From: Candidatus Liptonbacteria bacterium
GTDB lineage: Bacteria > Patescibacteriota > Minisyncoccia > UBA6257 > 2-01-FULL-56-20
DNA length: 35,096 nt
Direction of reading: 5' to 3'
Assembly: GCA_023244935.1 (NCBI GenBank)
Contig: JAHFLJ010000009.1
Coordinates: 1-35,096, forward strand
Part shown: positions 25,732 through 33,182 of the stretch, piece by piece
Layout of the letters: each line of letters begins with the position of its first letter
Position numbering within the stretch: position 1 is the stretch's first letter
Notes under the pieces: model-generated
The model's input: the letters and a program-made list of their open reading frames with translations, nothing else
Database searches by the model: none
What the model was told of the DNA's origin: nothing
Position numbers and translations under genes: made by a program

Positions 25732-27165
25732 ATGGAAGAAACGCTTAAATATGTACAAAATCAGCTCGTCCAAGCCCCTTTCCGGCTACAGTCCTATGTG
25801 CAAGATGAGCAAGGCAAAAAGTATCCTCAAAGAAATATTTATATTAAAGTTGATAAATATTTGAGGGATTTTTTGCATAATCCGGAAGCTCGAGATCGCT
25901 GGATAATTATTCCCGGCCTGCGTGGTGTTGGTAAGACCACAATCCTTGCCCAGTTATTCCTTAATCACTACCAAGAAGTTGGCCAGCAAAGAATGCTTTA
26001 TATTTCACTTGATGAAGTGGTGAATGTTCTTGGCTCATCTCTTAAAGATGTCTTGTCTGCTTATGAAAAAATAATCGGTGAGAGTTTCGAAAAACTTACC
26101 AAGCCGTTATTTATTTTTATTGATGAGGCACAGTATGATCCAAAATGGGCATCCGTATTAAAAACTGTCTACGACAGATCAAATAAAGTTTTCGTGGCTT
26201 GCAGTGGTTCCTCGGCTGTTTCTTTGCAAACAAACCCGGATGTTATTCGTCGAGCGATTTTTGAGAAGTTATTTCCAACAAGCTTCTGCGAGTTCCTAAT
26301 GATTAAAGATAGCAAGTATCCTATCACTGGCTTAAAGAAAAACATCAAAGATGCTTTGTTTGCATCAGAATCGGCAAAAGAAGCTTATGATAAATTAAAA
26401 AGCTTTGAGCAGTCAGTGCTTAGTTTCTGGTCGCAAGTAGATCGTCATTACATTGATGAGTACTTAAAAATTGGTACGCTCCCATTCGCAATTAGGATTA
26501 AGGACGAAGCTCGTGTCTATCAAACAATAACTCTATTGCTCGATAAGGTTATCAATCAAGATGTACAAAGTCTTGGCCGTTTTGATCTGAAAACCATCGG
26601 TTATATTAAAAGGGTTTTATTTCTGCTAACCGAGTCTGAAGTTTTGAGTGTACAAAACTTAGCTAAAACGCTTGAAACCAGTGTTAATACAATTTCAAGT
26701 ATTCTTGAGGTGTTAGAGCAAGCCGAACTATTGATAAGAGTTATGCCGTATGGTTCTAACACAAAAAAAGTAAGAAAGCCGTCTAAATATCAATTTATGT
26801 CATCAGCTATGCGATCGGCTTTTTTGTCGGTTGCCGGCAATCCGCAGATATTTGCTCAACAAAAGGGTAGATTAATGGAAGATATTGTTGCCATGACTTT
26901 ATATCGTGAGTTTGTAGCCAGCAGTCGAGGTGCCTTGAATCACGATAGTTCAAAGGGTGGTGCCGATTTTATTCTAACTATTGCGGAAAAGAATATAATC
27001 CCAATTGAAGTAGGCATGGGTGAAAAACTTGGCACGCAGGTTAGAAGTACTATGAAAAAGGTCGGTTCTGCTAAATATGGCGTAGTGGTTTGTCGGAACT
27101 CCCTGACTCTTTTAGAAGATGCCAATGTTATTAAAGTTCCGTTAGATTACTTTTTATTAATCTAA
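25732..27165 (+). CDS. AAA family ATPase, AAA_14/DUF4143-like
   Basis: 477 aa; WIIIPGLRGVGKTTILAQLF (Walker A), PLFIFIDEAQYDPKWASVLKTVYD (Walker B), C-terminal nuclease-like region (GRLMEDIVAMTLYRE...GGADFILTIAEKNIIPIEVGMG). Confidence 0.85.
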   Translation: MEETLKYVQNQLVQAPFRLQSYVQDEQGKKYPQRNIYIKVDKYLRDFLHNPEARDRWIIIPGLRGVGKTTILAQLFLNHYQEVGQQRMLYISLDEVVNVLGSSLKDVLSAYEKIIGESFEKLTKPLFIFIDEAQYDPKWASVLKTVYDRSNKVFVACSGSSAVSLQTNPDVIRRAIFEKLFPTSFCEFLMIKDSKYPITGLKKNIKDALFASESAKEAYDKLKSFEQSVLSFWSQVDRHYIDEYLKIGTLPFAIRIKDEARVYQTITLLLDKVINQDVQSLGRFDLKTIGYIKRVLFLLTESEVLSVQNLAKTLETSVNTISSILEVLEQAELLIRVMPYGSNTKKVRKPSKYQFMSSAMRSAFLSVAGNPQIFAQQKGRLMEDIVAMTLYREFVASSRGALNHDSSKGGADFILTIAEKNIIPIEVGMGEKLGTQVRSTMKKVGSAKYGVVVCRNSLTLLEDANVIKVPLDYFLLI

Positions 27166-27352
27166 TTTTCTCATTCAATATGGAAATCGCCAACAAAACC
27201 AAAAAAGAAACTTTCATCAAAGGCCAAAATACAGTGATGAGTTTGTTGGCGGTACCAAGAAAAAGATGGCTTACTGCCGATACAAGTCTATTTTTCACGC
27301 GAGGTTTTTTGGTAGAATTTCCCCGACCGAGAAAATATTAAACAGCAAAAAC

Positions 27353-28081
27353 ATGGTCCCAAAATATAATTTAGATAAAATTAAATTTGCCACCGATCCA
27401 CAAACTTTTACAAAAGCGGTATCTCTCTACGAGGCCGGTAAGGTTACACAATTTAAAGAGGACATTAATTATTATTCAGCTATCGTTTTAGGGACTAAGC
27501 CATATCGAGTTTCAGTCAAAGTTCGCCATTATGATTATGGTCACTGTGAGTGCTATCTCGGTCAAACCGGTGTGCTTTGTAAGCATTTGGTGGCTGTGGC
27601 GATTTATGCCGTGATGGGTGGGCAGGAGCTGAGCCACGATGACAAAACAGGGATAGCGGAACCAAAGTGTAGTCGAAAACTGGGAGAATTGACCAAGGAA
27701 GATTTAGATAGAGTTAAAAAATCAATTTCTTCGGCAATGAAATACATTAAAGCTTACAATGGTCCGTCTCGGACATGGTTTGCCTATCAAGATTCTTTAA
27801 GTGAGGGATGCGGTCGTTTAGCCAAAATTGTTTCCGAGTTACCGGTAAACGAACAAACTACAAAATTGCTTATTGAGATACTTTTGCGACTTGATAAAAA
27901 ATTATGCGAGGGTGGTGTTGACGACTCCGATGGCACGGTTGGTGGATTTATGGAAGCGACCGTTAGTATCCTTGAAGAGTATGCCGAACTTAACCCCGAT
28001 TGTATTAAAGCTTTTCGTAAAATTAAAGGCAGAGAGACATGTTTTAGCTGGGAAGAGCCTCTCGCTAAGCTTATTGCTTAA
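27353..28081 (+). CDS. SWIM zinc-finger domain protein
   Basis: HCECYLGQTGVLCKHLVAVAIYAV (CxCxnCxH); start MVPKYNLDKIKF at 27353 preferred over 27266. Confidence 0.8.
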   Translation: MVPKYNLDKIKFATDPQTFTKAVSLYEAGKVTQFKEDINYYSAIVLGTKPYRVSVKVRHYDYGHCECYLGQTGVLCKHLVAVAIYAVMGGQELSHDDKTGIAEPKCSRKLGELTKEDLDRVKKSISSAMKYIKAYNGPSRTWFAYQDSLSEGCGRLAKIVSELPVNEQTTKLLIEILLRLDKKLCEGGVDDSDGTVGGFMEATVSILEEYAELNPDCIKAFRKIKGRETCFSWEEPLAKLIA

Positions 28082-28101
28082 CTTTTTTATAATTGAGCAA
28101 G

Positions 28102-28121
28102 TCTGTCTGTCGACAGGCAGA
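28102..28121. repeat. 20-bp near-palindrome TCTGTCTGTCGACAGGCAGA
   Basis: One mismatched pair; differs from CCTGCCTGCCGGCAGGCAGG by transitions only (5 of 20). Confidence 0.65.
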
Positions 28122-28296
28122 TCATTCTAAGCTCTCAAATTTCGTTAAGCCGCCAGGGCGGTTTTTTAATCAACCCCGGCATATTCGCACAGGGAGGAGA
28201 GCATATTTATCGGACGGGTGTATCATTTTATTATATAAATCCGTAAAAATAATCGGTTGTAAACGGGGAATCAACTTTTGGAATAACTGGAGTTGA

Positions 28297-28635
28297 CGAA
28301 TTGTTTTAGCTAGAGAACAAGGCTCGCCGATTAAAGCGGTCGCGGTTATCTATAAAATAAATCCGGTCTGCGCGTATTCTTTTAAATCCAGCGTCATTAC
28401 CAATCCGGCGGAGTTTATCGGAAAGACCGTTGGCTTGGAAAAAGGGATTAATGTCGAGTGCCTATATTCGGCGATGCCGGGTAAATTAAAAATAGATCGC
28501 ACAAAAATTAAAGAAGTTCAAATTGGTTTTACCGCAAAAGGACTTCTTTCCGGACAGGCTGGTGTTTCCGGCGCCTACGCTATGGAATTTTGGATAAAAT
28601 TTATTCCAGAAAATAGAGAGAGACAAGGTCGCTAG
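28297..28635 (+). pseudogene. N-terminally truncated NMT1/THI5-like ABC substrate-binding protein
   Basis: Open frame upstream of ORF-track start reads GSPIKAVAVIYKINPVCAYSFKSSVITNPAEFIGKTVGLEKGINVECLYSAMPGKLKIDRTKIKEVQIGFTAKGLLSGQAGV...; no plausible full N-terminus (TGA at 28294). Confidence 0.6.
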
Positions 28636-28687
28636 AATTTTTTTTCAAAAGGTATATCCTGGGAGTAGGACATTTTAGAGGAGGTTT

Positions 28688-28984
28688 ATGATGAGCGACA
28701 AAGAACACCTCAAAAACTGGAGACGCTCGGGCTCGTTCAGAATCAAACTTCGGGGCGGAGTAGCGAAGGCAAACGTCCCTCGCAGTTCTTTTGTCGGCAT
28801 TTTCGGTGACGAGATTCGAATTATCCAGGGATCTGCCGAAAAAGTAGGGGCCAGATGGACTTTTTTGGTCAAAGAAGATTCCTTTGGCTGGGATGATTTT
28901 GAAATCGGAGAAATTATCGCCGATGGGAAAGTTATTTTTGATGGATTAAGCGCCTTCCTGGATCTTTCGGGGGGCGAAGATTAA
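28688..28984 (+). CDS. Hypothetical protein
   Basis: 98 aa with GAGGAGG upstream of ATG; no family recognised. Confidence 0.65.
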   Translation: MMSDKEHLKNWRRSGSFRIKLRGGVAKANVPRSSFVGIFGDEIRIIQGSAEKVGARWTFLVKEDSFGWDDFEIGEIIADGKVIFDGLSAFLDLSGGED

Positions 28985-28996
28985 CTAGAATTTATT

Positions 28997-29041
28997 ACCG
29001 CATCTGCTCACGCCAATAAGCGGGAGTATGCGGTTTTTTTA
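28997..29041 (+). terminator. Intrinsic terminator
   Basis: ACCGCAT...ATGCGGT with inner pairing, followed by T-tract. Confidence 0.7.
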
Positions 29042-29083
29042 TGCCGGTTGTTTTTTGTGAGGTATCCCTTAAACTGATAACAA

Positions 29084-30040
29084 ATGATTTCTCGTCAGAA
29101 AAATATAGTTGTTATTGGGGGTGGGACCGGGATATTCTCGGTCTTGACCGGTTTAAGAAAATATTTCGATAACATTGTTTCAATTGTAACCATGGCTGAT
29201 GACGGCGGTTCAACCGGTATATTGCGGGAAGATTTTGGAATACTGCCTCCCGGAGATGTCCGCCGTTCGCTTATAGCGCTTTCGGAAACCGACGACAAAA
29301 TACTTTCAGAGTTATTTAGTTACAGGTTTAAGGAGGGGAAGGGGTTGATTGGACATAGTTTCGGGAATTTAATGTTAACCGCCCTGGAGCGGATTACCGG
29401 TGATTTTGAGAAAGCGATAAAGGAAGCCGAAAAGATACTTAGGGTAAACGGAGAGGTTATTCCGGTAACCCTGGACAATCCTCGACTTTTAGCCGAGCTG
29501 GAGAACGGGAAGATTATAAAAGGGGAATCGAACATAGATACGCCGGCTCACGACGGAAGAATTAAGATAACGAAAGTTTGGCTATCTTCTCCCGCGAAGA
29601 TAAATCCCAGAGCGAAGCAAGCCATTTTGGAAGCGGATATTGTCATTATTGGACCCGGAGATTTGTATACGAGCATTTTGCCGAATATCTTAGTTGGAGG
29701 AGTTCCCGAAGCGCTTCAAAAAACTAAAGGAGTAGTTGTATACGTCTCTAATCTAATGACAAAACACGGAGAAACTAACGGATTTACGGCACACGATTTT
29801 TTGGAAACAATTAACAAGTATATTCCGGCGGGAACCCTTGATTATTTTTTGGCAAATGACAAAAAGCCGACACCCTCGCGTTTAAAAAAATATACAACCG
29901 AACACTCTGCTTTCGTCGAGCTGGATAGAGACAAATTTAACGGGAAGCCGGTGTTACTGGTCGGGGATTTATTGCGTAGTCACGGATTTATTCGCCACGA
30001 CCCCGAAAAAACCGCCAGAATGATTATGGGTTTGATGTAG
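29084..30040 (+). CDS. yvcK: YvcK/CofD-like protein (gluconeogenesis factor family)
   Basis: VVIGGGTGIFSVLTGLRKY...TMADDGGSTGILREDFGILPPGDVRRSLIALSE...GHSFGNLMLTALE. Confidence 0.93.
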   Translation: MISRQKNIVVIGGGTGIFSVLTGLRKYFDNIVSIVTMADDGGSTGILREDFGILPPGDVRRSLIALSETDDKILSELFSYRFKEGKGLIGHSFGNLMLTALERITGDFEKAIKEAEKILRVNGEVIPVTLDNPRLLAELENGKIIKGESNIDTPAHDGRIKITKVWLSSPAKINPRAKQAILEADIVIIGPGDLYTSILPNILVGGVPEALQKTKGVVVYVSNLMTKHGETNGFTAHDFLETINKYIPAGTLDYFLANDKKPTPSRLKKYTTEHSAFVELDRDKFNGKPVLLVGDLLRSHGFIRHDPEKTARMIMGLM

Positions 30041-30083
30041 CCAAATTTGTTTTTGGACTGGTTATAGGGGTATTATTTAAAAA

Positions 30084-30893
30084 ATGAAAATTGACGGGAA
30101 AATAATTTCAGGCGAAATCTTGGCTAGGCTAAAAAACGGGCGGCTGCCCCAAAAATTTTTGGCCGGAATTTTGGTTGGGGTCAATAGCGCTTCCAAGAGT
30201 TTTTTAACACAAAAAAAGAAAACCGCCGAGGAGATTGGCGTTGACTTCAGAATTTATGAATTTCCGGAAAGTATGTCAACCGACGTTCTTCGCAAAGAAA
30301 TTTTAAAAATCGCCAATCATAGATCTTGTGGAGGAGTAATTGTTCAACTTCCGCTTCCGGGACAAATCAATGCGCAATATATTTTAAACGTCATCCCTCC
30401 GAATAAAGACGTGGACGTTTTGGGCGAGCGAGCCCTCGGATCATTCTATGTCGGACGTGGCAAAGCCTCTCCTCCATCGGTCGGAACCGTTGAAGAGATT
30501 TTACGGAAGGTGCCGATTGATTTAAGTAGCGCGTCTGTCGCAGTCGTCGGTCCTGGCCAGTTAATCGGCAAGCCGATTTCAGTTTGGCTTTCCGGAAAAG
30601 TGAAGGAGCTAATCGTCTTGGATAAAGGGAGCGATTTTGGGTTATTAAATAGCGCGGATTTGGTTATTAGCGGAGTAGGGACTGCCGGGATAATTAAAAA
30701 AGATATGTTAAAAAAAGATGGCGGGGTTATTGATTTCGGTTATGGGAAAAATGAACAAGGTAAAATCTCCGGCGATTTGGATTTGGATTCTGTTGAAGAG
30801 TATTTATATTTTTACACCCCTACTCCGGGCGGAACCGGCCCGATTTTGGTTTCTAAACTTTTGGAAAATTTTTACAAGTTGAACACCAAATAA
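30084..30893 (+). CDS. folD: Bifunctional methylenetetrahydrofolate dehydrogenase/cyclohydrolase FolD
   Basis: GGVIVQLPLPGQINAQYILNVIPPNKDVDVLG; VVGPGQLIGKPISVWL; YTPTPGGTGPILVSKLLENF. Confidence 0.92.
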   Translation: MKIDGKIISGEILARLKNGRLPQKFLAGILVGVNSASKSFLTQKKKTAEEIGVDFRIYEFPESMSTDVLRKEILKIANHRSCGGVIVQLPLPGQINAQYILNVIPPNKDVDVLGERALGSFYVGRGKASPPSVGTVEEILRKVPIDLSSASVAVVGPGQLIGKPISVWLSGKVKELIVLDKGSDFGLLNSADLVISGVGTAGIIKKDMLKKDGGVIDFGYGKNEQGKISGDLDLDSVEEYLYFYTPTPGGTGPILVSKLLENFYKLNTK

Positions 30894-30894
30894 T

Positions 30895-30916
30895 AAAGAG
30901 CCCTGAGGCTCTTTTT
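30895..30916. terminator. Intrinsic terminator between convergent genes
   Basis: AAAGAGCC-CTGA-GGCTCTTT then TT. Confidence 0.85.
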
Positions 30917-31520
30917 AAAATACGACTACATGAAAGTGGCGTGAAAGAATTTCCAGAAAGGCGTCAATTTTTCCGCTAGCCCGATCATTCACTAGATATT
31001 TCGACAAGAACAAAATCTCTTCTGGCGTCATTTCGTTTATCGAAAAGTCGAAGGCGGTGCAGGCAAGATGTGCCGATTGTATTTCTCCTCTGCTCGCATC
31101 TGCAAAACTGATACCTGTCTGATAAAGCTGTTTCTGCCTGGTTTCGGTTCTGCAAATAGAAGTTATTTTCAGCGGTTTGCGGAAGTTGTGATAATAATCT
31201 TCTCCGAGACACTCGAGATATCTTTTTGCCTCCGGCCGTAGAAATCTTGTCTTCGGATCTACCGACGGATGGATGTAGTATCCAGGCATCACATCTAAAA
31301 CGCGCGAAAGTTTTCCGGTCTCCAAAAAAGTTCTTATGTCTTGATGCGTTTTAACTCTCGGGATTTTTAAGGAATCAATCCTGGCATTTTGATATCGTAG
31401 CGATTCAATATTCCCCTTGAGGGGATTATTGTCACGAGTGATTATAAACGTGTTTTGCGAAAGCAGAATACTCATAGCTAGCGCAAGCTGGAAAGACATA
31501 TATTGCCTCCTTAGTTTCAA
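30915..31520 (-). CDS. Exported peptidase M15/DUF5715-like protein
   Basis: PLKITSICRTETRQKQL...SAHLACTAFDFSI...LSRHFHVVVF: HxxxxxFD and HxH-type motifs of LD/DD-carboxypeptidase-like fold. Confidence 0.6.
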   Translation of the reverse strand: MKLRRQYMSFQLALAMSILLSQNTFIITRDNNPLKGNIESLRYQNARIDSLKIPRVKTHQDIRTFLETGKLSRVLDVMPGYYIHPSVDPKTRFLRPEAKRYLECLGEDYYHNFRKPLKITSICRTETRQKQLYQTGISFADASRGEIQSAHLACTAFDFSINEMTPEEILFLSKYLVNDRASGKIDAFLEILSRHFHVVVF

Positions 31521-31641
31521 ATCTACTAAAGATATTATAGCTAATTAAAAAGGAAAATACCCACTAGGCGGGGCAATGTTTTTCTATATTTTCTACTCCT
31601 CCCAACCCCATCTTTCAGTTCTATTTCCTCCTCGAAAATAA

Positions 31642-31661
31642 AATAACCCTTTCGGGTTATT
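31642..31661. terminator. Intrinsic terminator, downstream of minus-strand tRNA-Arg
   Basis: AATAACCC-TTTC-GGGTTATT. Confidence 0.75.
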
Positions 31662-31671
31662 CTATTTAATG

Positions 31672-31743
31672 TGTCCTCGCGAGGAATCGAACCTCGATCT
31701 ACTCCTTAGAAGGGAGTCGTTCTATCCGTTGAACTACGGGGAC
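31672..31743 (-). tRNA. tRNA-Arg (anticodon TCT)
   Basis: Minus: GTCCCCG...CGAGGAC A; ACTCC-CTTCTAA-GGAGT anticodon arm; CGAGG-TTCGATT-CCTCG T-arm. Confidence 0.93.
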
Positions 31744-31842
31744 GAATTTCATCCAGCGTTGATTCTAAATCAAAAATAGTATAATTTAAAGGGGTTGCCA
31801 TTGGTCTCTTGTGGGTTTGTCCCGCTAAAGATTTAGAGAATA

Positions 31843-31913
31843 CGGGCTGTCGTATACCGGTAGTACGTGTGTTTTGGGAACACATAGACAGGGTTCAATT
31901 CCCTGCAGCCCGA
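31843..31913 (+). tRNA. tRNA-Pro (anticodon TGG)
   Basis: CGGGCTG...CAGCCCG A; TGTGT-TTTGGGA-ACACA. Confidence 0.92.
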
Positions 31914-31931
31914 CAAAATCCTGTTTGAAGT

Positions 31932-32005
31932 GGGCGGCTAGCTCAGTTGGTTAGAGCGCTTCATTTACACTGAAGAGGTCACAGGTTCGAATCCTGTGCC
32001 GCCCA
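31932..32005 (+). tRNA. tRNA-Val (anticodon TAC)
   Basis: GGGCGGC...GCCGCCC A; CTTCA-TTTACAC-TGAAG; ACAGG-TTCGAAT-CCTGT. Confidence 0.95.
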
Positions 32006-32109
32006 CTTTGGACAAGATGATATATGGTGAATAGTTGGGAAGTGCTCGCGACTCCTCTTTATATTGAAGTTCTAAATTGTTTCTGCTATTCTGGAATCTA
32101 GCCAATATA

Positions 32110-32180
32110 GCCGGGCTAGCTCATCGGTACCTGCCAGAACGGCGTTGGCAGGCCTGCCTGCCGGCAGGCAGGGAGCGCTA
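32110..32180 (+). pseudogene. tRNA-Phe 5'-half remnant interrupted in the D-loop by a 43-nt palindromic insertion
   Basis: GCCGGGCTAGCTCATCGGTA (32110-32129) + insert 32130-32172 + GAGCGCTA (32173-32180); identical to 32431-32458 once insert is removed. Confidence 0.85.
32130..32172. mobile_element. Palindromic insert (CCTGCCAGAACGGCGTTGGCAGG + CCTGCCTGCCGGCAGGCAGG)
   Basis: Absent from the intact tRNA-Phe copy at the equivalent position. Confidence 0.6.
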
Positions 32181-32196
32181 TAAACGGCATTGCAAA

Positions 32197-32451
32197 ATGT
32201 ATTGCGTTTATACTTTGAAAAGCGAAAAAGACGGGACATATTATACCGGTCTAAGTAAAAATGTAGACAGGCGAGTTTATGAGCATAATAAAAACGATAC
32301 CAAAAGCACAAAATCTAAAAAGCCATGGGTTTTGGTCTACGTTGAAAAATGTGAATCGTTAAAGCATGCTAGAGAGCGAGAAAAGTTTTGGAAGAGTGGA
32401 GAGGGAAGGGATCTGAGAGATAAAATAATTGCCGGGCTAGCTCATCGGTAG
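32197..32451 (+). CDS. GIY-YIG nuclease-family protein
   Basis: MYCVYTLKSEKDGTYYTGLSKNVDRRVYEHNKNDTKSTKSKKPWVLVYVEKCESLKHAREREKFWKSGEGRDLRD; start reassigned to 32197; stop codon lies inside tRNA-Phe. Confidence 0.85.
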   Translation: MYCVYTLKSEKDGTYYTGLSKNVDRRVYEHNKNDTKSTKSKKPWVLVYVEKCESLKHAREREKFWKSGEGRDLRDKIIAGLAHR

Positions 32452-32502
32452 AGCGCTACCCTGAAGAGGTAGGCGTGCCCAGTTCGACTCTGGGGCCCGG
32501 CA
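32431..32502 (+). tRNA. tRNA-Phe (anticodon GAA)
   Basis: GCCGGGC...GCCCGGC A; CTACC-CTGAAGA-GGTAG; CCCAG-TTCGACT-CTGGG. Confidence 0.95.
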
Positions 32503-32692
32503 CAAACAAATTTAAATTAATAGCGACAAGAGAGGTGATATAATCCAAATTACCTTTGGAAGAGGTAGGCGTGCCCGAGTTCCCTGCCTGCCGGCAGGCA
32601 GGGACTCTGGGGCCCGGCACAAACAAATTTAAATTAATAGCGACAAGAGAGGTGATATAATCCAAATTACCTTTGGAAGAGGTAGGCGTGCC
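32463..32692 (+). repeat. Tandem repeat of ~96 bp: tRNA-Phe 3' half plus 3' flank, two copies and a 17-nt partial third
   Basis: Unit starts GAAGAGGTAGGCGTGCC at 32463, 32559, 32676; unit lengths 96 and 117 (= 96 + 20-nt insert + 1 nt). Confidence 0.92.
32583..32602. mobile_element. 20-bp perfect palindrome CCTGCCTGCCGGCAGGCAGG inserted in the T-loop of the second tRNA-Phe 3' copy
   Basis: Empty site GTTC^GACTC in copy 1 (32482-32490) vs GTTC-[20 nt]-GACTC in copy 2. Confidence 0.7.
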
Positions 32693-32737
32693 ATGAGTGT
32701 AGTCGAAGGGTAAATAATTCGCGCACTGAATTCTCGT

Positions 32738-32765
32738 TTGACTTTTCACGGAGTGAGAATAAAAT
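32738..32765 (+). promoter_or_regulatory. Candidate promoter, TTGACT-N16-TAAAAT
   Basis: -35 32738-32743, -10 32760-32765, same layout as 33776-33803. Confidence 0.55.
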
Positions 32766-32800
32766 GGATTAAAGGGTTAAACAAAAAAAGATAAAGCAGA

Positions 32801-33097
32801 ATGAATTTCGAAAAACCAAATTTGGAGGGACAGGAGGAGCAGGAAGCGGACTGGGCAAAGGCCGCTCGCTTAGAGGCGGAGTCCGCGGAAGAAGCAAGAA
32901 ATAACGAACTTGAAGAGATTAACAAGTCAGCGGAGGAGGCGGCCAGAAAAAAATTAGAAGGGTTTGCTATAGACAAGCTCACTGGTGTTTATGCAGAAAT
33001 CGGGTATGCCGGCGTTGTGCCCAAGACGGCGGTAGATTCTTTTATAGATGCTATGTCCGTCGAGCAAAAAAAGAAAATACTTTTGGAAGGCGAATAG
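32801..33097 (+). CDS. Small acidic hypothetical protein
   Basis: 98 aa, Glu/Ala-rich N-terminus; own promoter and terminator. Confidence 0.65.
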   Translation: MNFEKPNLEGQEEQEADWAKAARLEAESAEEARNNELEEINKSAEEAARKKLEGFAIDKLTGVYAEIGYAGVVPKTAVDSFIDAMSVEQKKKILLEGE

Positions 33098-33101
33098 ACA
33101 G

Positions 33102-33141
33102 CACAAATAAAAATTCCCCGGAAGGGGGATTTTTATTTGTG
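33102..33141. terminator. Intrinsic terminator
   Basis: CACAAATAAAAATTCCCC-GGAA-GGGGGATTTTTATTTGTG. Confidence 0.85.
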
Positions 33142-33182
33142 TGCTATTGGTCAGCAATTATTTCACATGCTAAAATATTTAC

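Noticed and set aside
25265-28640. Integrated island with att repeats at tRNA-His
   Set aside because: Accessory content fits, but no duplicate of the tRNA-His 3' end was found downstream and no integrase is present in the window.
32456-32749. 97-aa minus-strand ORF with internal repeat (GTPTSSKGNLDYITSLVAINLNLFVPGPRV twice)
   Set aside because: Antisense to tRNA-Phe and its 96-bp tandem duplication; the protein repeat is just the DNA repeat translated.
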